Below are positions 51,816 through 60,348 of a stretch of 60,348 nt of DNA, one piece after another. The position numbers were made by a program, and so were the translations under genes. Positions within the stretch are counted from its first letter, which is position 1. Each line of letters starts with the position of its first letter. The notes beneath the pieces are model-generated. The model was not told where the DNA came from, made no database searches, and saw only the letters and a program-made list of their open reading frames with translations. Source of the DNA: DATCJY01 sp036562565 (GTDB lineage: Bacteria > Bacteroidota > Bacteroidia > Flavobacteriales_D > Sanyastnellaceae); the NCBI GenBank assembly GCA_036562565.1, contig DATCJY010000057.1, positions 1-60,348 on the forward strand, read 5' to 3'.

Positions 51816-54800
51816 TTATATCGCATGCGTTTCCTTGTAATCAGGATTCATTTCGAAATCTGCTTCCATCAATTCGGCATAGTTAACTTTTTCTTTTTTG
51901 CCGAAACGATTTCCAAGGCTATCGAAGATGGAGTAAACCACCGGAACGATAACAAGGGTAAGGAAGAGCGATGACAACAAACCACCCATGATTACAATTG
52001 CAAGACCGCGGTTGGTATCCGCACCGTCACCTTGTGCAATCGCAATTGGCAACATACCTATCACCATCGCAATGGTGGTCATAAGAATAGGACGGAAACG
52101 TGCATGGTTGGCAGCAACCAGCGCATCGTGAGTGGAATAGCCTTCCTCCTTGCGGTGGTTCGCAAAATCCACAAGCATGATCGCGTTCTTAGCCACAAGA
52201 CCAATCAACATAATAATACCCAAGATGGTGAAGATGTTCAATGATTGGTTGAACAAAGCCAGGAACAACAGCGCTCCAATGAAAGACAACGGAATGGAGA
52301 ACATCACGACAAACGGAGTCACGAAGTTGTTGTACAATGCCACCATGACAAGATATACCAAGATGATGGATGCCAACAATGCAATTCCTAATGAGCCGAA
52401 ACCTTCTTCTTGGTTTTCCTTGTTACCACCCCAACGGTAAGCAACACCAGGCTTTCTTTCCAATTGAGAGAACTGAGCTTCCCACTCAGCGGCCACTGTA
52501 CCTACCGTTCTACCTACTACCTGACCTTCCACCGATACCGCAGGTGATTTATCACGTCTTTCAAGCAATGTCGGACCTGAACCGTAAGTAACTTCTGCGA
52601 ATTGCTCCAACTTGATCATTTGACCTTTGTTGTTGATGAACTGTAGTTCTTTCACATCATCGATGCTCGCTCTACCAATTTCATCATAACGGATATTGAT
52701 ATCATACTCTTTATCACCTTGAGTGAATTTGGTATCTGTGTTACCTGAAAACGCCATCTGCATGGTAGCCCCCACAGTAGCCACGTTCAAACCAAGTGCA
52801 TTCATCTTATCGCGGTCCATCTTCACATCGATCTCTGGGTTACCATCTTCAGAAGTAAGTTTTACCTCTGTAGAACCCGGAATCTTTCTCAACAAATCAG
52901 CAGCCTGGTTAGCAAACTCCAAGGCATCTGCTTGTGTTGGACCAATGACGGTAAGCTTCAATGGTGCTTGCTCTGCGCCCATAAGTCCCATGCTGACGGT
53001 TTTCACTTTCGCTCCTACCAATACACGCTCCATTTCACGCTTCAACATCGCAGCATATACTTTCGTAGGAGTTGTCTTGGTAAACTCATCATTGATGAAA
53101 ATGTGCATCTCTGATTTGTACTTGGTACCACTGGTTGACATCATACCATCAGAAGCTTGACCTACTGTTGTAATGATGCGTTCAATTTCCGGTTTTTGAG
53201 AAAGGTAGTTCTCCGCCTGTTGGGTCATGAAGTTGGTTTGCTCAATAGAGGCATCCTTATTCAATTCCAATTGCAAGAAGAACTCTCCCTTATCGTTAGC
53301 CGGGAAGAAGTCGGTACCGATATATCCTTTGATGACGAGCATAAAGGATGAGAAGAACATGATAAGGGTAATACCCAATGTGATCAGCTTGTTCTTTCTG
53401 CTGCGCAATGACCATTTAAGAAGATTGCTAAAGCCATGGGTCATGCTATCCAATCCACGCTCGAATGCGTTAAGGATTCTACCGATGAATGATTTATTGC
53501 TGATGTGCTCTAGTTTACCAAGACGAGAATACAGCCATGGCACAACCGTAAACGATACCAAAAGTGACAACATGGTAGCAACCATTACAGTCACGGTGAA
53601 CTGTCGAAGGATGTTGGATACGAAACCTGTGGACACGGAAATCGGCAAGAACACCACCACGATTACCAATGTAATAGCCGTAACGGTAAATCCAATTTCC
53701 TTCGCACCATCGTAAGCAGCACGCACTTTGTTTTTACCCATCTCCATGTGGCGGTGGATGTTCTCAATAACCACAATCGCGTCATCCACCAAGATACCAA
53801 CCACCAGTGAGAGGGCTAGCAAAGACATCAAGTTGAGCGTATAGCCGAACATGTAGATGGCAATGAATGTGGCAATCAATGACAACGGAATAGCGACCAT
53901 GGTAATTGCTGCGTTGCGCAAACTGTGCAAGAAGAACAACATGATAGCACCTACCAACACAATTGCCAACATCAAGTCGAACATCACATTGTTAGCTGCT
54001 CTCAAGGTGTAATCCGTTGAATCACTACCAATGGTAAGATCTACACCTTGTTGTGCATAATCTCTCTCAACCGTTTCAATGGTCTTTTTCACCTTTTCAG
54101 ATACAGCCACAGCGTTCGCATCGGTCTGCTTATAAACCTGCAACAACACCGTATTTACTTGGTTGATGCGCGCAATCTTCTCTGCATCTTTAATACCGTC
54201 TTGCACATCTGCTACGTCTCGTAGGCGAATCATCACACCGGCAGGAGTAGTCAATGGCAAATTGCGCAATTGCTCCAAGGTGGTGATTTTACCAGACAAA
54301 CGAATGGTTGTCTGATTATCGCGAGACTTGATGCTACCGGTCGGGAAGTCGAGGTTTGACATCGCGATGGTCTGTTGAATTTGGTTGATGGTCATTCCAT
54401 AACCTTGAACTTTCAACGGATCGATGCTCACCTGAATCTCCCTTTCTTCACCACCGATCATGTCCACCTTGGCCACACCATCAATACGTGCGAATACCGG
54501 TTGAATCTTCTGATCCAAAAGGTCATACAATTCTTTCTCTGACAAACGAGAAGTAACTGTGAGGTTCATAATTGGAATATCATCCAAAGAGAATTTGTTG
54601 ATGGATGGTGTCTCAGCATCATCCGGAAGGTCGTTGAGGATGGTATTAATCTTCCGTTGTGCATCGGTAACAAGGAAGTTCACGTCAGCACCACTGTTCA
54701 GTGTAATGATAACCACCGATACGCTCTCCATCGATTTGGATTCAATCTTCTTGATGTTCTCCAAAGAGGAAATCGCATCTTCGATTTTCTTCGTTACCGA

Positions 54801-54983
54801 GTTTTCTACTTCCGATGGCGCTGCTCCCGGATATACAGTAGAAATGGAGATAACGTTTACATCAAATTTTGGTACCAGCTCATAACCCAATTGGGTATAT
54901 GAGAAGAGACCTCCCAGTGTCAACAATAGAAACAGTACTATGATGAGACTGGGACGTTTTATGGATATTTCAGTAATTTTCAT
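51816..54983 (-). CDS. RND efflux pump, inner-membrane transporter (HAE1/AcrB-like)
   Basis: 1,055 residues, the usual AcrB length, with 12 TM helices in two repeats and large periplasmic loops. The N-terminus 'ISIKRPSLIIVLFLLLTLGG' is typical of the family. TM4 carries the proton-relay pair in 'GILVDDAIVVIENIHRHMEM'; the related TM10 region contains 'IMLIGLVAKNAIMLVDFANH'. It exports drugs, lipids or other hydrophobic compounds by proton antiport. Third gene of the OMF-adaptor-pump operon, 19 bp after the adaptor gene. Confidence 0.96.
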   Translation of the reverse strand: MKITEISIKRPSLIIVLFLLLTLGGLFSYTQLGYELVPKFDVNVISISTVYPGAAPSEVENSVTKKIEDAISSLENIKKIESKSMESVSVVIITLNSGADVNFLVTDAQRKINTILNDLPDDAETPSINKFSLDDIPIMNLTVTSRLSEKELYDLLDQKIQPVFARIDGVAKVDMIGGEEREIQVSIDPLKVQGYGMTINQIQQTIAMSNLDFPTGSIKSRDNQTTIRLSGKITTLEQLRNLPLTTPAGVMIRLRDVADVQDGIKDAEKIARINQVNTVLLQVYKQTDANAVAVSEKVKKTIETVERDYAQQGVDLTIGSDSTDYTLRAANNVMFDLMLAIVLVGAIMLFFLHSLRNAAITMVAIPLSLIATFIAIYMFGYTLNLMSLLALSLVVGILVDDAIVVIENIHRHMEMGKNKVRAAYDGAKEIGFTVTAITLVIVVVFLPISVSTGFVSNILRQFTVTVMVATMLSLLVSFTVVPWLYSRLGKLEHISNKSFIGRILNAFERGLDSMTHGFSNLLKWSLRSRKNKLITLGITLIMFFSSFMLVIKGYIGTDFFPANDKGEFFLQLELNKDASIEQTNFMTQQAENYLSQKPEIERIITTVGQASDGMMSTSGTKYKSEMHIFINDEFTKTTPTKVYAAMLKREMERVLVGAKVKTVSMGLMGAEQAPLKLTVIGPTQADALEFANQAADLLRKIPGSTEVKLTSEDGNPEIDVKMDRDKMNALGLNVATVGATMQMAFSGNTDTKFTQGDKEYDINIRYDEIGRASIDDVKELQFINNKGQMIKLEQFAEVTYGSGPTLLERRDKSPAVSVEGQVVGRTVGTVAAEWEAQFSQLERKPGVAYRWGGNKENQEEGFGSLGIALLASIILVYLVMVALYNNFVTPFVVMFSIPLSFIGALLFLALFNQSLNIFTILGIIMLIGLVAKNAIMLVDFANHRKEEGYSTHDALVAANHARFRPILMTTIAMVIGMLPIAIAQGDGADTNRGLAIVIMGGLLSSLFLTLVIVPVVYSIFDSLGNRFGKKEKVNYAELMEADFEMNPDYKETHAI

Positions 54984-55002
54984 CGGATTCTATTTGGGCT
55001 AA

Positions 55003-56061
55003 TTATTTTATGACCTCCACTGCCATACCATCCAATAAGTTGATTTGACCGGTAACTACTACCTCGTCACCTTCATTAAGACCGGAAATCACTTCTACAT
55101 AATCTCCAAAGTTTCTGCCTGAAACAACTTGTGTGAGAATGGCCTTTCCATCTTTGATAACGAACACTTTGTTTGAGCTCACGTTACCAACGAAAGCAGT
55201 ACGGGGGATAACAAAAACTGTTTGTTTCTCACCACTGCCGAAGGTTACTGTGCCATACATACCGGCTTTCAAATCATTATCTGCGTTATTTTTCACTTCC
55301 ACTTCAACTACGAAGTTCAAGCTAGCATCTGCCTTAGGAGCAATGAAGGTGATATTTCCTGTCCAAGATTTATCAGGCATTACAGAAGTTGTAATCTTCA
55401 CTTCTTGTCCCAATTTGAGTCCGCCAATGTGCTTCTCGTCCACGTTTACTTTGATTTTCAAAGAAGAAACATTTACGATTTCGAACATTTGCTGACCGAA
55501 GTTCACGGTTGCTCCAGGCTCGATTTTCTTGCTGTTGACGATACCGGCAAACGATGCTTTCACAATCACATCGTTGGCAGCAAGTTGAGCACTTTTCAAA
55601 TTGTTCTTCGCATTCTCCAATTGAAGCTTCACTTGGTCGAGTTGCTGTTTGGTTACACCACCTGTTGCATAAGCACTTTCAAAACGAGCTACTTCAGCAA
55701 GTGCGTTGTTATAAACAGCTTGTGCATTGGCCAAGCCAACGTTTTGCTTATCGGATTCGATAACTGCCAATGTCTGGCCGGCAGATACATGAGCACCTTC
55801 CTGAACCAATACACTCACTACGCGTCCTGCAGTTTCTGCAGCTATCATTACCTCTTGTTTTGGAGCAAATACACCATTGGCTACATACTCTATGTTTAGC
55901 TCTTTCTTCTCAGCAAAGCCCGAGCGCACCGCAACAGCAGCATTCTTTTGTGCCACCACATCAATTTGTGCTTGGTTCTTAGCCTTGTTTTTATTCAGAA
56001 CATAAAATATACCTCCAAGTGCAGCGATGATAATAATGGAGGTTACAAGCAATTTTTTCAT
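55003..56061 (-). CDS. RND efflux periplasmic adaptor (HlyD/MFP family)
   Basis: 352 residues. N-terminal membrane anchor ('LLVTSIIIIAALGGIFYVLN'), then lipoyl, alpha-hairpin and beta-barrel domains: 'VLVQEGAHVSAGQTLAVIES', the coiled 'YNNALAEVARFESAYATGGV' and 'FAGIVNSKKIEPGATVNFGQ'. It bridges the pump to the outer-membrane channel. Middle gene of the operon, 20 bp after the TolC-like gene. Confidence 0.95.
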   Translation of the reverse strand: MKKLLVTSIIIIAALGGIFYVLNKNKAKNQAQIDVVAQKNAAVAVRSGFAEKKELNIEYVANGVFAPKQEVMIAAETAGRVVSVLVQEGAHVSAGQTLAVIESDKQNVGLANAQAVYNNALAEVARFESAYATGGVTKQQLDQVKLQLENAKNNLKSAQLAANDVIVKASFAGIVNSKKIEPGATVNFGQQMFEIVNVSSLKIKVNVDEKHIGGLKLGQEVKITTSVMPDKSWTGNITFIAPKADASLNFVVEVEVKNNADNDLKAGMYGTVTFGSGEKQTVFVIPRTAFVGNVSSNKVFVIKDGKAILTQVVSGRNFGDYVEVISGLNEGDEVVVTGQINLLDGMAVEVIK

Positions 56062-56081
56062 TTTATAATTTGTCGTTTATA

Positions 56082-57422
56082 TTAATTATTGGATTGAGTG
56101 AAGTATGATTTTAATTCACCTTTCGCTTTGAGCAGTTCTACTTCAGCAACTTTATAATCCACCAACGCAGTGGTGTAATTGTTTTGAGCACTTACATAAG
56201 ATGTCTCGGCATCAATCAGATCAGTGAGTGAAGCCAAGCCGTTCTTATAGTTGTTCTCAATGTTGTCCAGCACATCTTTTGCAAGCAACATGTTCTCACG
56301 TTGGCTGTTCAATGTGAGCAATGCATTATTGATTTTGGTATATGCATTCTCTACCGCAAGACTCAATGCCAGCTTGGTATCCTTCAACTGGGCTTCATAT
56401 TGAAGAATTTGAATTTGTGCCTGACTTACTTTCGAACGAACCGTAAAACCATTGAAGATTGGGATGTTCAATGTGAGTGATACTGCAGCAAAGTCAGAGC
56501 CGCTTACACCTTTATAGTCACCTTGAAAGTATGGGAATTTATCTCCCATAGCATAGTAGCCATAGTTGGCACCTAGTGACAAGGTCGGATAGTATGCCGC
56601 TTCAATTGCTTTCTTTTGATATTGAAGGAGCTCGCCTTGTTTGGCCAACAGCTGCATTTCCTTTCTGTTCTCTACATTGAAACCATCTCTAGCCAATGGC
56701 TCACCGGTTGGTGCTTCAAAGGCTTTCTCCTCCAATTCAATCGGTGTGGTGATGTCCATACCAATCAAGTATTTGAGTGCGTTTTCCTGCAACTCTAGAG
56801 CAGAAAGCAATTGGAGCTTGTTTGACTTCAAATTGTTCAATGTTACGTTCATGCGGTCTAGGTCTATTTTCTTGGCCAAGCCATTTTCCACCAAGCTGGC
56901 AATCACATCGCGCACACGGGTTGTGTTGGCCAACGTACTGTCCAATGTGGAAAGTTGAGATTTGGTTTTATAAACTTCGTAGTAACTGGTTATCACTTTC
57001 TCTATGACTTGCTCTTCTGTGAGCTCTGCATTGATGGCATAAAACTCACGAGTGGTTTTGGCAGCTTTCAATCCTTGAAAAGCAGTCATGTTGAACAACT
57101 GCTGATTGAGCGAGATAGCCGGTGAAGACACCCATGGCTGACCCATGCGAACAATCATGGTTTGACCACCAAAATCCAACGCCATCTGCTGAATCTTAAC
57201 GTTGTGTGTAACTCCCGCTTGCGCATTGATTTGCGGCAGGACACCCGCTCTGGCTTCCTGAATCATGTACTCACTGTTGGCCAAATCCAATTGAGCATTA
57301 ACTGCCTCAAGTTTGTTCTTCAACGCATAGTTCACTGCGTCTTTCAACGTGAGAACTTGTTGTGCAGTAACCGCATAACTGCTGAGCAGCAACATGGTCA
57401 CTATCGAAATTACATTTTTCAT
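56082..57422 (-). CDS. TolC-family outer-membrane efflux channel
   Basis: 446 residues with signal peptide ('SIVTMLLLSSYAVTAQQ'). Two structural repeats of the OEP family are visible: 'LTLKDAVNYALKNKLEAVNA' and later 'VAAVSLTLNIPIFNGFTVRS' with coiled helices ('QAQIQILQYEAQLKDTKLAL'). It forms the trimeric exit duct for the RND pump encoded downstream. First gene of the operon. No regulator gene is adjacent; the upstream gap holds repeated CGGCCGCAAA elements. Confidence 0.95.
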   Translation of the reverse strand: MKNVISIVTMLLLSSYAVTAQQVLTLKDAVNYALKNKLEAVNAQLDLANSEYMIQEARAGVLPQINAQAGVTHNVKIQQMALDFGGQTMIVRMGQPWVSSPAISLNQQLFNMTAFQGLKAAKTTREFYAINAELTEEQVIEKVITSYYEVYKTKSQLSTLDSTLANTTRVRDVIASLVENGLAKKIDLDRMNVTLNNLKSNKLQLLSALELQENALKYLIGMDITTPIELEEKAFEAPTGEPLARDGFNVENRKEMQLLAKQGELLQYQKKAIEAAYYPTLSLGANYGYYAMGDKFPYFQGDYKGVSGSDFAAVSLTLNIPIFNGFTVRSKVSQAQIQILQYEAQLKDTKLALSLAVENAYTKINNALLTLNSQRENMLLAKDVLDNIENNYKNGLASLTDLIDAETSYVSAQNNYTTALVDYKVAEVELLKAKGELKSYFTQSNN

Positions 57423-57952
57423 TCTATAAATACCTCAGTTACTTTTTTTATCCAAAAACGGCCGCAAAAGAACCATAGTTATATGCGACTTCATTACAAT
57501 AATTCAGAATTCTTTTCCTAAGAGAGGGCAGGTTTGTGAAAGAACCGGAATTACGGCCGCAAATTTGGCTCTAACTACTTACCTATTAAATAAGTCAAGC
57601 CCGCGAAACGGATAAATTGAGGGGTGAATGACATATGAGAAGCGGTGACCGAAAAAACGATTAATTGCCGACAAATAGCCCCCCAATTTGATTCAACTAA
57701 AGTTGCTAAAAACTGTTATAGAAATTGACTTCCGGATTCCTCCTCCCTTCATTCATGATAAGCGGTCAATAGACCTTATAAGCGGCTCCTCAAATATCAA
57801 CCTCTTGCTCCCAGTACTACCATAATTACCGTGAAGATTTGTGACATTCCCATATTCAACAACTGATTATCAAAGGTTTTAGCACTTTGCATGAGTTAAC
57901 CAACGAAAGCACTGCCCTCCCCTAACGGTCTTTCCTAAAAACGACACTTACC
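57423..57952. other. 530-bp gap upstream of the RND operon
   Basis: No credible gene. It contains the 11-bp direct repeat ACGGCCGCAAA at 57458-57468 and 57553-57563, both close to AGAACC, and the shorter repeat ATAAGCGG at 57758-57765 and 57778-57785. No consensus -7 box for the RND operon or for the 57953 gene was found, so both may use other sigma factors or activators. Confidence 0.5.
57458..57563. repeat. Direct repeat ACGGCCGCAAA upstream of the RND operon
   Basis: Two identical 11-bp copies, 95 bp apart (57458-57468, 57553-57563), starting 36 and 131 bp from the TolC-like start codon. Each contains the palindrome CGGCCG. Confidence 0.5.
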
Positions 57953-58126
57953 ATGAAAAACTCCTCTAAACAAATTAAGACCGAGAAAGTAGCGGCAGAA
58001 GCTCCGACCAACAATGGCAATAAGAGAAAAGGTCCCATCAAAAGAGCACTGATTACTGCCGGTATCATGCTTGCAGCTCGCTTTGTTATCAAAAAGCTCA
58101 CAGGCAATAATCAAACGACATCTTAA
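57953..58126 (+). CDS. Small basic protein of 57 residues
   Basis: ATG at 57953, TAA at 58124. The N-terminal half is charged and low-complexity ('KNSSKQIKTEKVAAEAPTNN', 'GNKRKGPIK'). The C-terminal half has one amphipathic or short hydrophobic helix ('ALITAGIMLAARFVIKKL'). I do not recognise a family. Support comes from its position as the first of three same-strand genes ending with catalase, its codon use like the neighbours, and a lack of any better gene here. It could be a small membrane-associated stress protein; a chance ORF remains possible. Confidence 0.5.
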   Translation: MKNSSKQIKTEKVAAEAPTNNGNKRKGPIKRALITAGIMLAARFVIKKLTGNNQTTS

Positions 58127-58209
58127 TAGCGAGTGGTGATGAGCAATCCTTTGAAGGATAATTCCGCTTTCCTTATTTCCTGTAGAACTTCTCTTAGTCT
58201 GAATTGCCT

Positions 58210-59451
58210 ATGACATCTGAGCGATACCATTCTTCCACTACGCTGCCCACACAACCGAAAAGAAAATTCCGTAAACGTACCATTCTTCTCATTGTTCTCG
58301 GGGTTCTAGTAGTGGTGCGCATCATCTTGCCTTATGTGGTACTTCATTATGCCAATCAACGCTTGGCCAATTTGGATGGACATTACGGACATATACGAGA
58401 TATTGATTTAGCCCTCATCCGCGGTGCATACAAAATCAATGACATCTACATCAACAAGACAGATGAGCAAGGGAAAACCATCACTGAATTTTTCAAAGCG
58501 GAAACGATTGACCTATCGGTGGAATGGCGCGCATTGTTTGAAGGCAAACTTGTGGCTGAAGTAGAGTTTGAACATCCGGTACTCAAGTACACCAAGGACG
58601 CCAACATTGGAGATAAAGCGCCTAAGGATTCTACAAACTTCATTCAGCTCATCAAGGATTTTACACCATTGGACATTAACCGCTTCCAAGTAAACAATGG
58701 CGAAATCCATTACATAGATGAAGGCTCCAATCCGTTGGTGGATATTCCTCTGACGCGCGTCCAGCTAGAAGGAAAAGGGCTTACGAACAATCCAAGCGCA
58801 GGCGTGACGCTACCTGCAACTATAACTATGGACGCAGCATTGTATGATGGCTCAATAGACATTGATGTGGCGCTGGATCCATTAAATGACACGCCCACAT
58901 TCGACCTTGACGCGGTGCTCACCCGAACTGAACTCGCATATCTCAATCCATTCTTTACGGAATATGCGAACTTCGATTTGAAAGCCGGAACAATGGAAAT
59001 GGCCTGCGAAATGGCAGCCAAGGACGGCCAATTTGCCGGCTATGTAAAACCTGTAATTAAGGATTTGGACATCGTTCAATTTGAAGAAGAGGAAGGCAAT
59101 CTCGCGCAAATCGCCTGGGAAGCACTGATTGCTTCCGTTGCTGAAATATTTCAAAATCAACCGAAAGAACAACTCGCCTCGAAAATTGAACTCAACGGCC
59201 ACTTCACCGATCCACATGTAGCCTTTATTCCCGCGGTCATATCCGTACTCAAGAATGCATTTATAAAAGCGCTGCAGCCCTCAGTGGAACACACCATTGA
59301 TCTCAACAAAGTTGCGGAGGCTAACGAGAATCCCGGACTCCTGCATCGCCTGTTCCATAAAGATGAACCCGCTGAACTCAACGAACCCGAAAAGAAATCC
59401 AAACGAGAACAAAGACGCGAAGAACGACAAAAGAAAAAGGACAAGAAGTGA
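58210..59451 (+). CDS. AsmA/DUF748-like envelope protein
   Basis: 413 residues from the ATG at 58210; the longer frame begins with TTG two codons earlier. One N-terminal TM helix (~25-47, 'TILLIVLGVLVVVRIILPYV') and a long periplasmic part with DUF748/AsmA-type strands: 'IRDIDLALIRGAYKINDIYI', 'TIDLSVEWRALFEGKLVAEV', 'FQVNNGEIHYIDEGSNPLVD'. The tail is very basic ('KSKREQRREERQKKKDKK'). Such proteins help outer-membrane biogenesis or lipid transport. Positioned between the small basic gene and catalase. Confidence 0.82.
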   Translation: MTSERYHSSTTLPTQPKRKFRKRTILLIVLGVLVVVRIILPYVVLHYANQRLANLDGHYGHIRDIDLALIRGAYKINDIYINKTDEQGKTITEFFKAETIDLSVEWRALFEGKLVAEVEFEHPVLKYTKDANIGDKAPKDSTNFIQLIKDFTPLDINRFQVNNGEIHYIDEGSNPLVDIPLTRVQLEGKGLTNNPSAGVTLPATITMDAALYDGSIDIDVALDPLNDTPTFDLDAVLTRTELAYLNPFFTEYANFDLKAGTMEMACEMAAKDGQFAGYVKPVIKDLDIVQFEEEEGNLAQIAWEALIASVAEIFQNQPKEQLASKIELNGHFTDPHVAFIPAVISVLKNAFIKALQPSVEHTIDLNKVAEANENPGLLHRLFHKDEPAELNEPEKKSKREQRREERQKKKDKK

Positions 59452-59521
59452 GATTACTCTTCATAGCTCCTATTCAGAATTAAACGATACATGAAGTCAA
59501 ATCCTTAAACTATTGAATGCT

Positions 59522-60348
59522 ATGGCTAAGAAAAAGACCCCTTCTGCTACGAATGCAGAGAACGAGAAAACACGGCAAATCGATCAACATGCAGTGGACA
59601 ATACCGGGCGTGTAATGACTACCAATGATGGTGTGCCCATTCATGATAACAACAACACATTAAAGGCAGGTGACCGAGGGCCATCGTTGTTGGAAGATTT
59701 TATTTATCAAGACAAACTCGCACACTTCGATCGCGAGCGTATACCTGAGCGTGTAGTGCATGCTCGCGGCTCAGCTGCACACGGCATCTTTGAGGCAACA
59801 GCAGATATGTCTAAGTACACACGAGCTGCATTTCTTCGCAAAGGAACAGTCACCCCGGTATTCGTGCGCTTCTCCACTGTGGCGGGATTCAAAGGCTCTA
59901 CGGACTTGGCGCGTGATGTGCGTGGCTTCTCTGTAAAATTTTATACGGAAGAAGGAAACTATGATTTGGTTGGCAACAATATTCCAGTGTTCTTCATTCA
60001 AGATGCCATGCAATTTCCTGACCTTGTGCATGCGGTAAAACCGGAACCGGATAACGAAATGCCCCAAGCCGCTTCAGCTCATGACACATTTTGGGATTTT
60101 GTTTCGCTCATGCCAGAAGCCGCACATATGGTAATGTGGACCATGTCTGACAGAGCGATTCCGCGCTCGTTGCGCATGATGGAAGGATTCGGTGTTCACA
60201 CCTTCAAATTCGTAAACGATCAAGACAAAGGGACATTTGTCAAATTCCATTGGAAGCCGCGCCTTGGTGTGCATCAAGTAGCATGGCAAGAAGCGCAAAA
60301 AATATCCGGGTATAACTCCGACTTCCATCGCCAAGATTTATGGGAAGC
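59522..60348 (+). CDS. katE: Large-subunit catalase, HPII/KatE type (3' end outside window)
   Basis: Haem catalase, partial: the first 275 codons are present and open to the window end. The catalytic histidine is H80 ('VVHARGSAAHG') and the active-site asparagine lies in 'DLVGNNIPVFFIQD' (~152). 'VRFSTVAGFKGSTDLARDVR', 'HDTFWDFVSLMPEA' and 'MWTMSDRAIPRSLRMMEGFG' match clade 2 (KatE) catalases, which have an extra C-terminal flavodoxin-like domain not visible here. It breaks down hydrogen peroxide. It follows the DUF748-like gene by 70 bp and may share its promoter. Confidence 0.95.
   Translation, partial: MAKKKTPSATNAENEKTRQIDQHAVDNTGRVMTTNDGVPIHDNNNTLKAGDRGPSLLEDFIYQDKLAHFDRERIPERVVHARGSAAHGIFEATADMSKYTRAAFLRKGTVTPVFVRFSTVAGFKGSTDLARDVRGFSVKFYTEEGNYDLVGNNIPVFFIQDAMQFPDLVHAVKPEPDNEMPQAASAHDTFWDFVSLMPEAAHMVMWTMSDRAIPRSLRMMEGFGVHTFKFVNDQDKGTFVKFHWKPRLGVHQVAWQEAQKISGYNSDFHRQDLWE

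Noticed and set aside
57922..58107. Leftward 61-aa ORF opposite the small basic gene
   Set aside because: It is antisense to the better-supported 57953-58126 frame and has no supporting start or neighbour.
59707..60334. Leftward ORFs opposite the catalase gene
   Set aside because: The rightward catalase frame is open throughout and unmistakable by motif.

Overview
The window comes from a member of the phylum Bacteroidota; the order cannot be fixed from sequence alone. The evidence is a type IX secretion (T9SS) C-terminal sorting domain on a giant adhesin, a gliding-motility ABC permease (GldF), several carboxypeptidase-regulatory-domain TonB-dependent receptors, an ECF sigma/FecR pair, BshA of bacillithiol synthesis, and promoters of the Bacteroidota type (TTTG, about 18 bp, TAnnTTTG). 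Ribosome-binding sites are weak and AT-rich. No tRNA, rRNA, CRISPR array, transposase or phage gene was seen.

Layout. 0-8.4 kb: 3' part of a very large repeat adhesin, then an outer-membrane beta-barrel receptor. 8.4-14.1 kb: M1 metallopeptidase (its promoter lies inside a 19-bp dyad), a CvfB-like S1 RNA-binding protein, a regulatory-domain/propeller-like protein and Hsp20. 14.2-21.2 kb: a TonB receptor, then a cell-surface signalling cluster transcribed leftwards: ECF sigma, FecR anti-sigma, GIN-domain lipoprotein and a STN-domain protein carrying 16-residue repeats. 21.3-29.4 kb: a rightward nucleotide-sugar operon (ugd, UDP-xylose synthase, hexapeptide acetyltransferase, TviB-type dehydrogenase, TonB receptor, rfbB, CpsB-type phosphatase). 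29.4-38.2 kb: leftward genes for an OM protein, a Tat/lipoprotein amine oxidase, truncated haemoglobin, MATE, TrmH, HU, a PagL-like deacylase, an amino acid permease and an unknown protein. 38.3-46.4 kb: DUF6913-like protein plus dapA, an orphan response regulator, bshA with a membrane partner, an OmpA/TPR lipoprotein with a textbook promoter, an NlpE/META lipoprotein and PhoH. 46.5-49.5 kb: SAM hydroxide adenosyltransferase, ABM monooxygenase, gldF without gldG, and two small unknowns. 49.6-57.4 kb: DAO oxidoreductase, tandem universal stress protein and a complete RND efflux operon (OM factor, adaptor, pump). 57.4-60.3 kb: a regulatory gap, a 57-aa small gene, an AsmA/DUF748-like protein and the 5' part of a large-subunit catalase.

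Most of the window is cell-envelope work: secretion and adhesion, outer-membrane uptake, envelope signalling, surface polysaccharide precursors, efflux and oxidative/thiol protection. The most unusual items are the sigma/FecR/GIN/STN-repeat cluster, whose expected TonB transporter is replaced by a repeat protein; a structured gene-free segment beside HU that may encode a small RNA; the dyad enclosing the peptidase promoter; and the TonB receptor embedded in a sugar-nucleotide operon.
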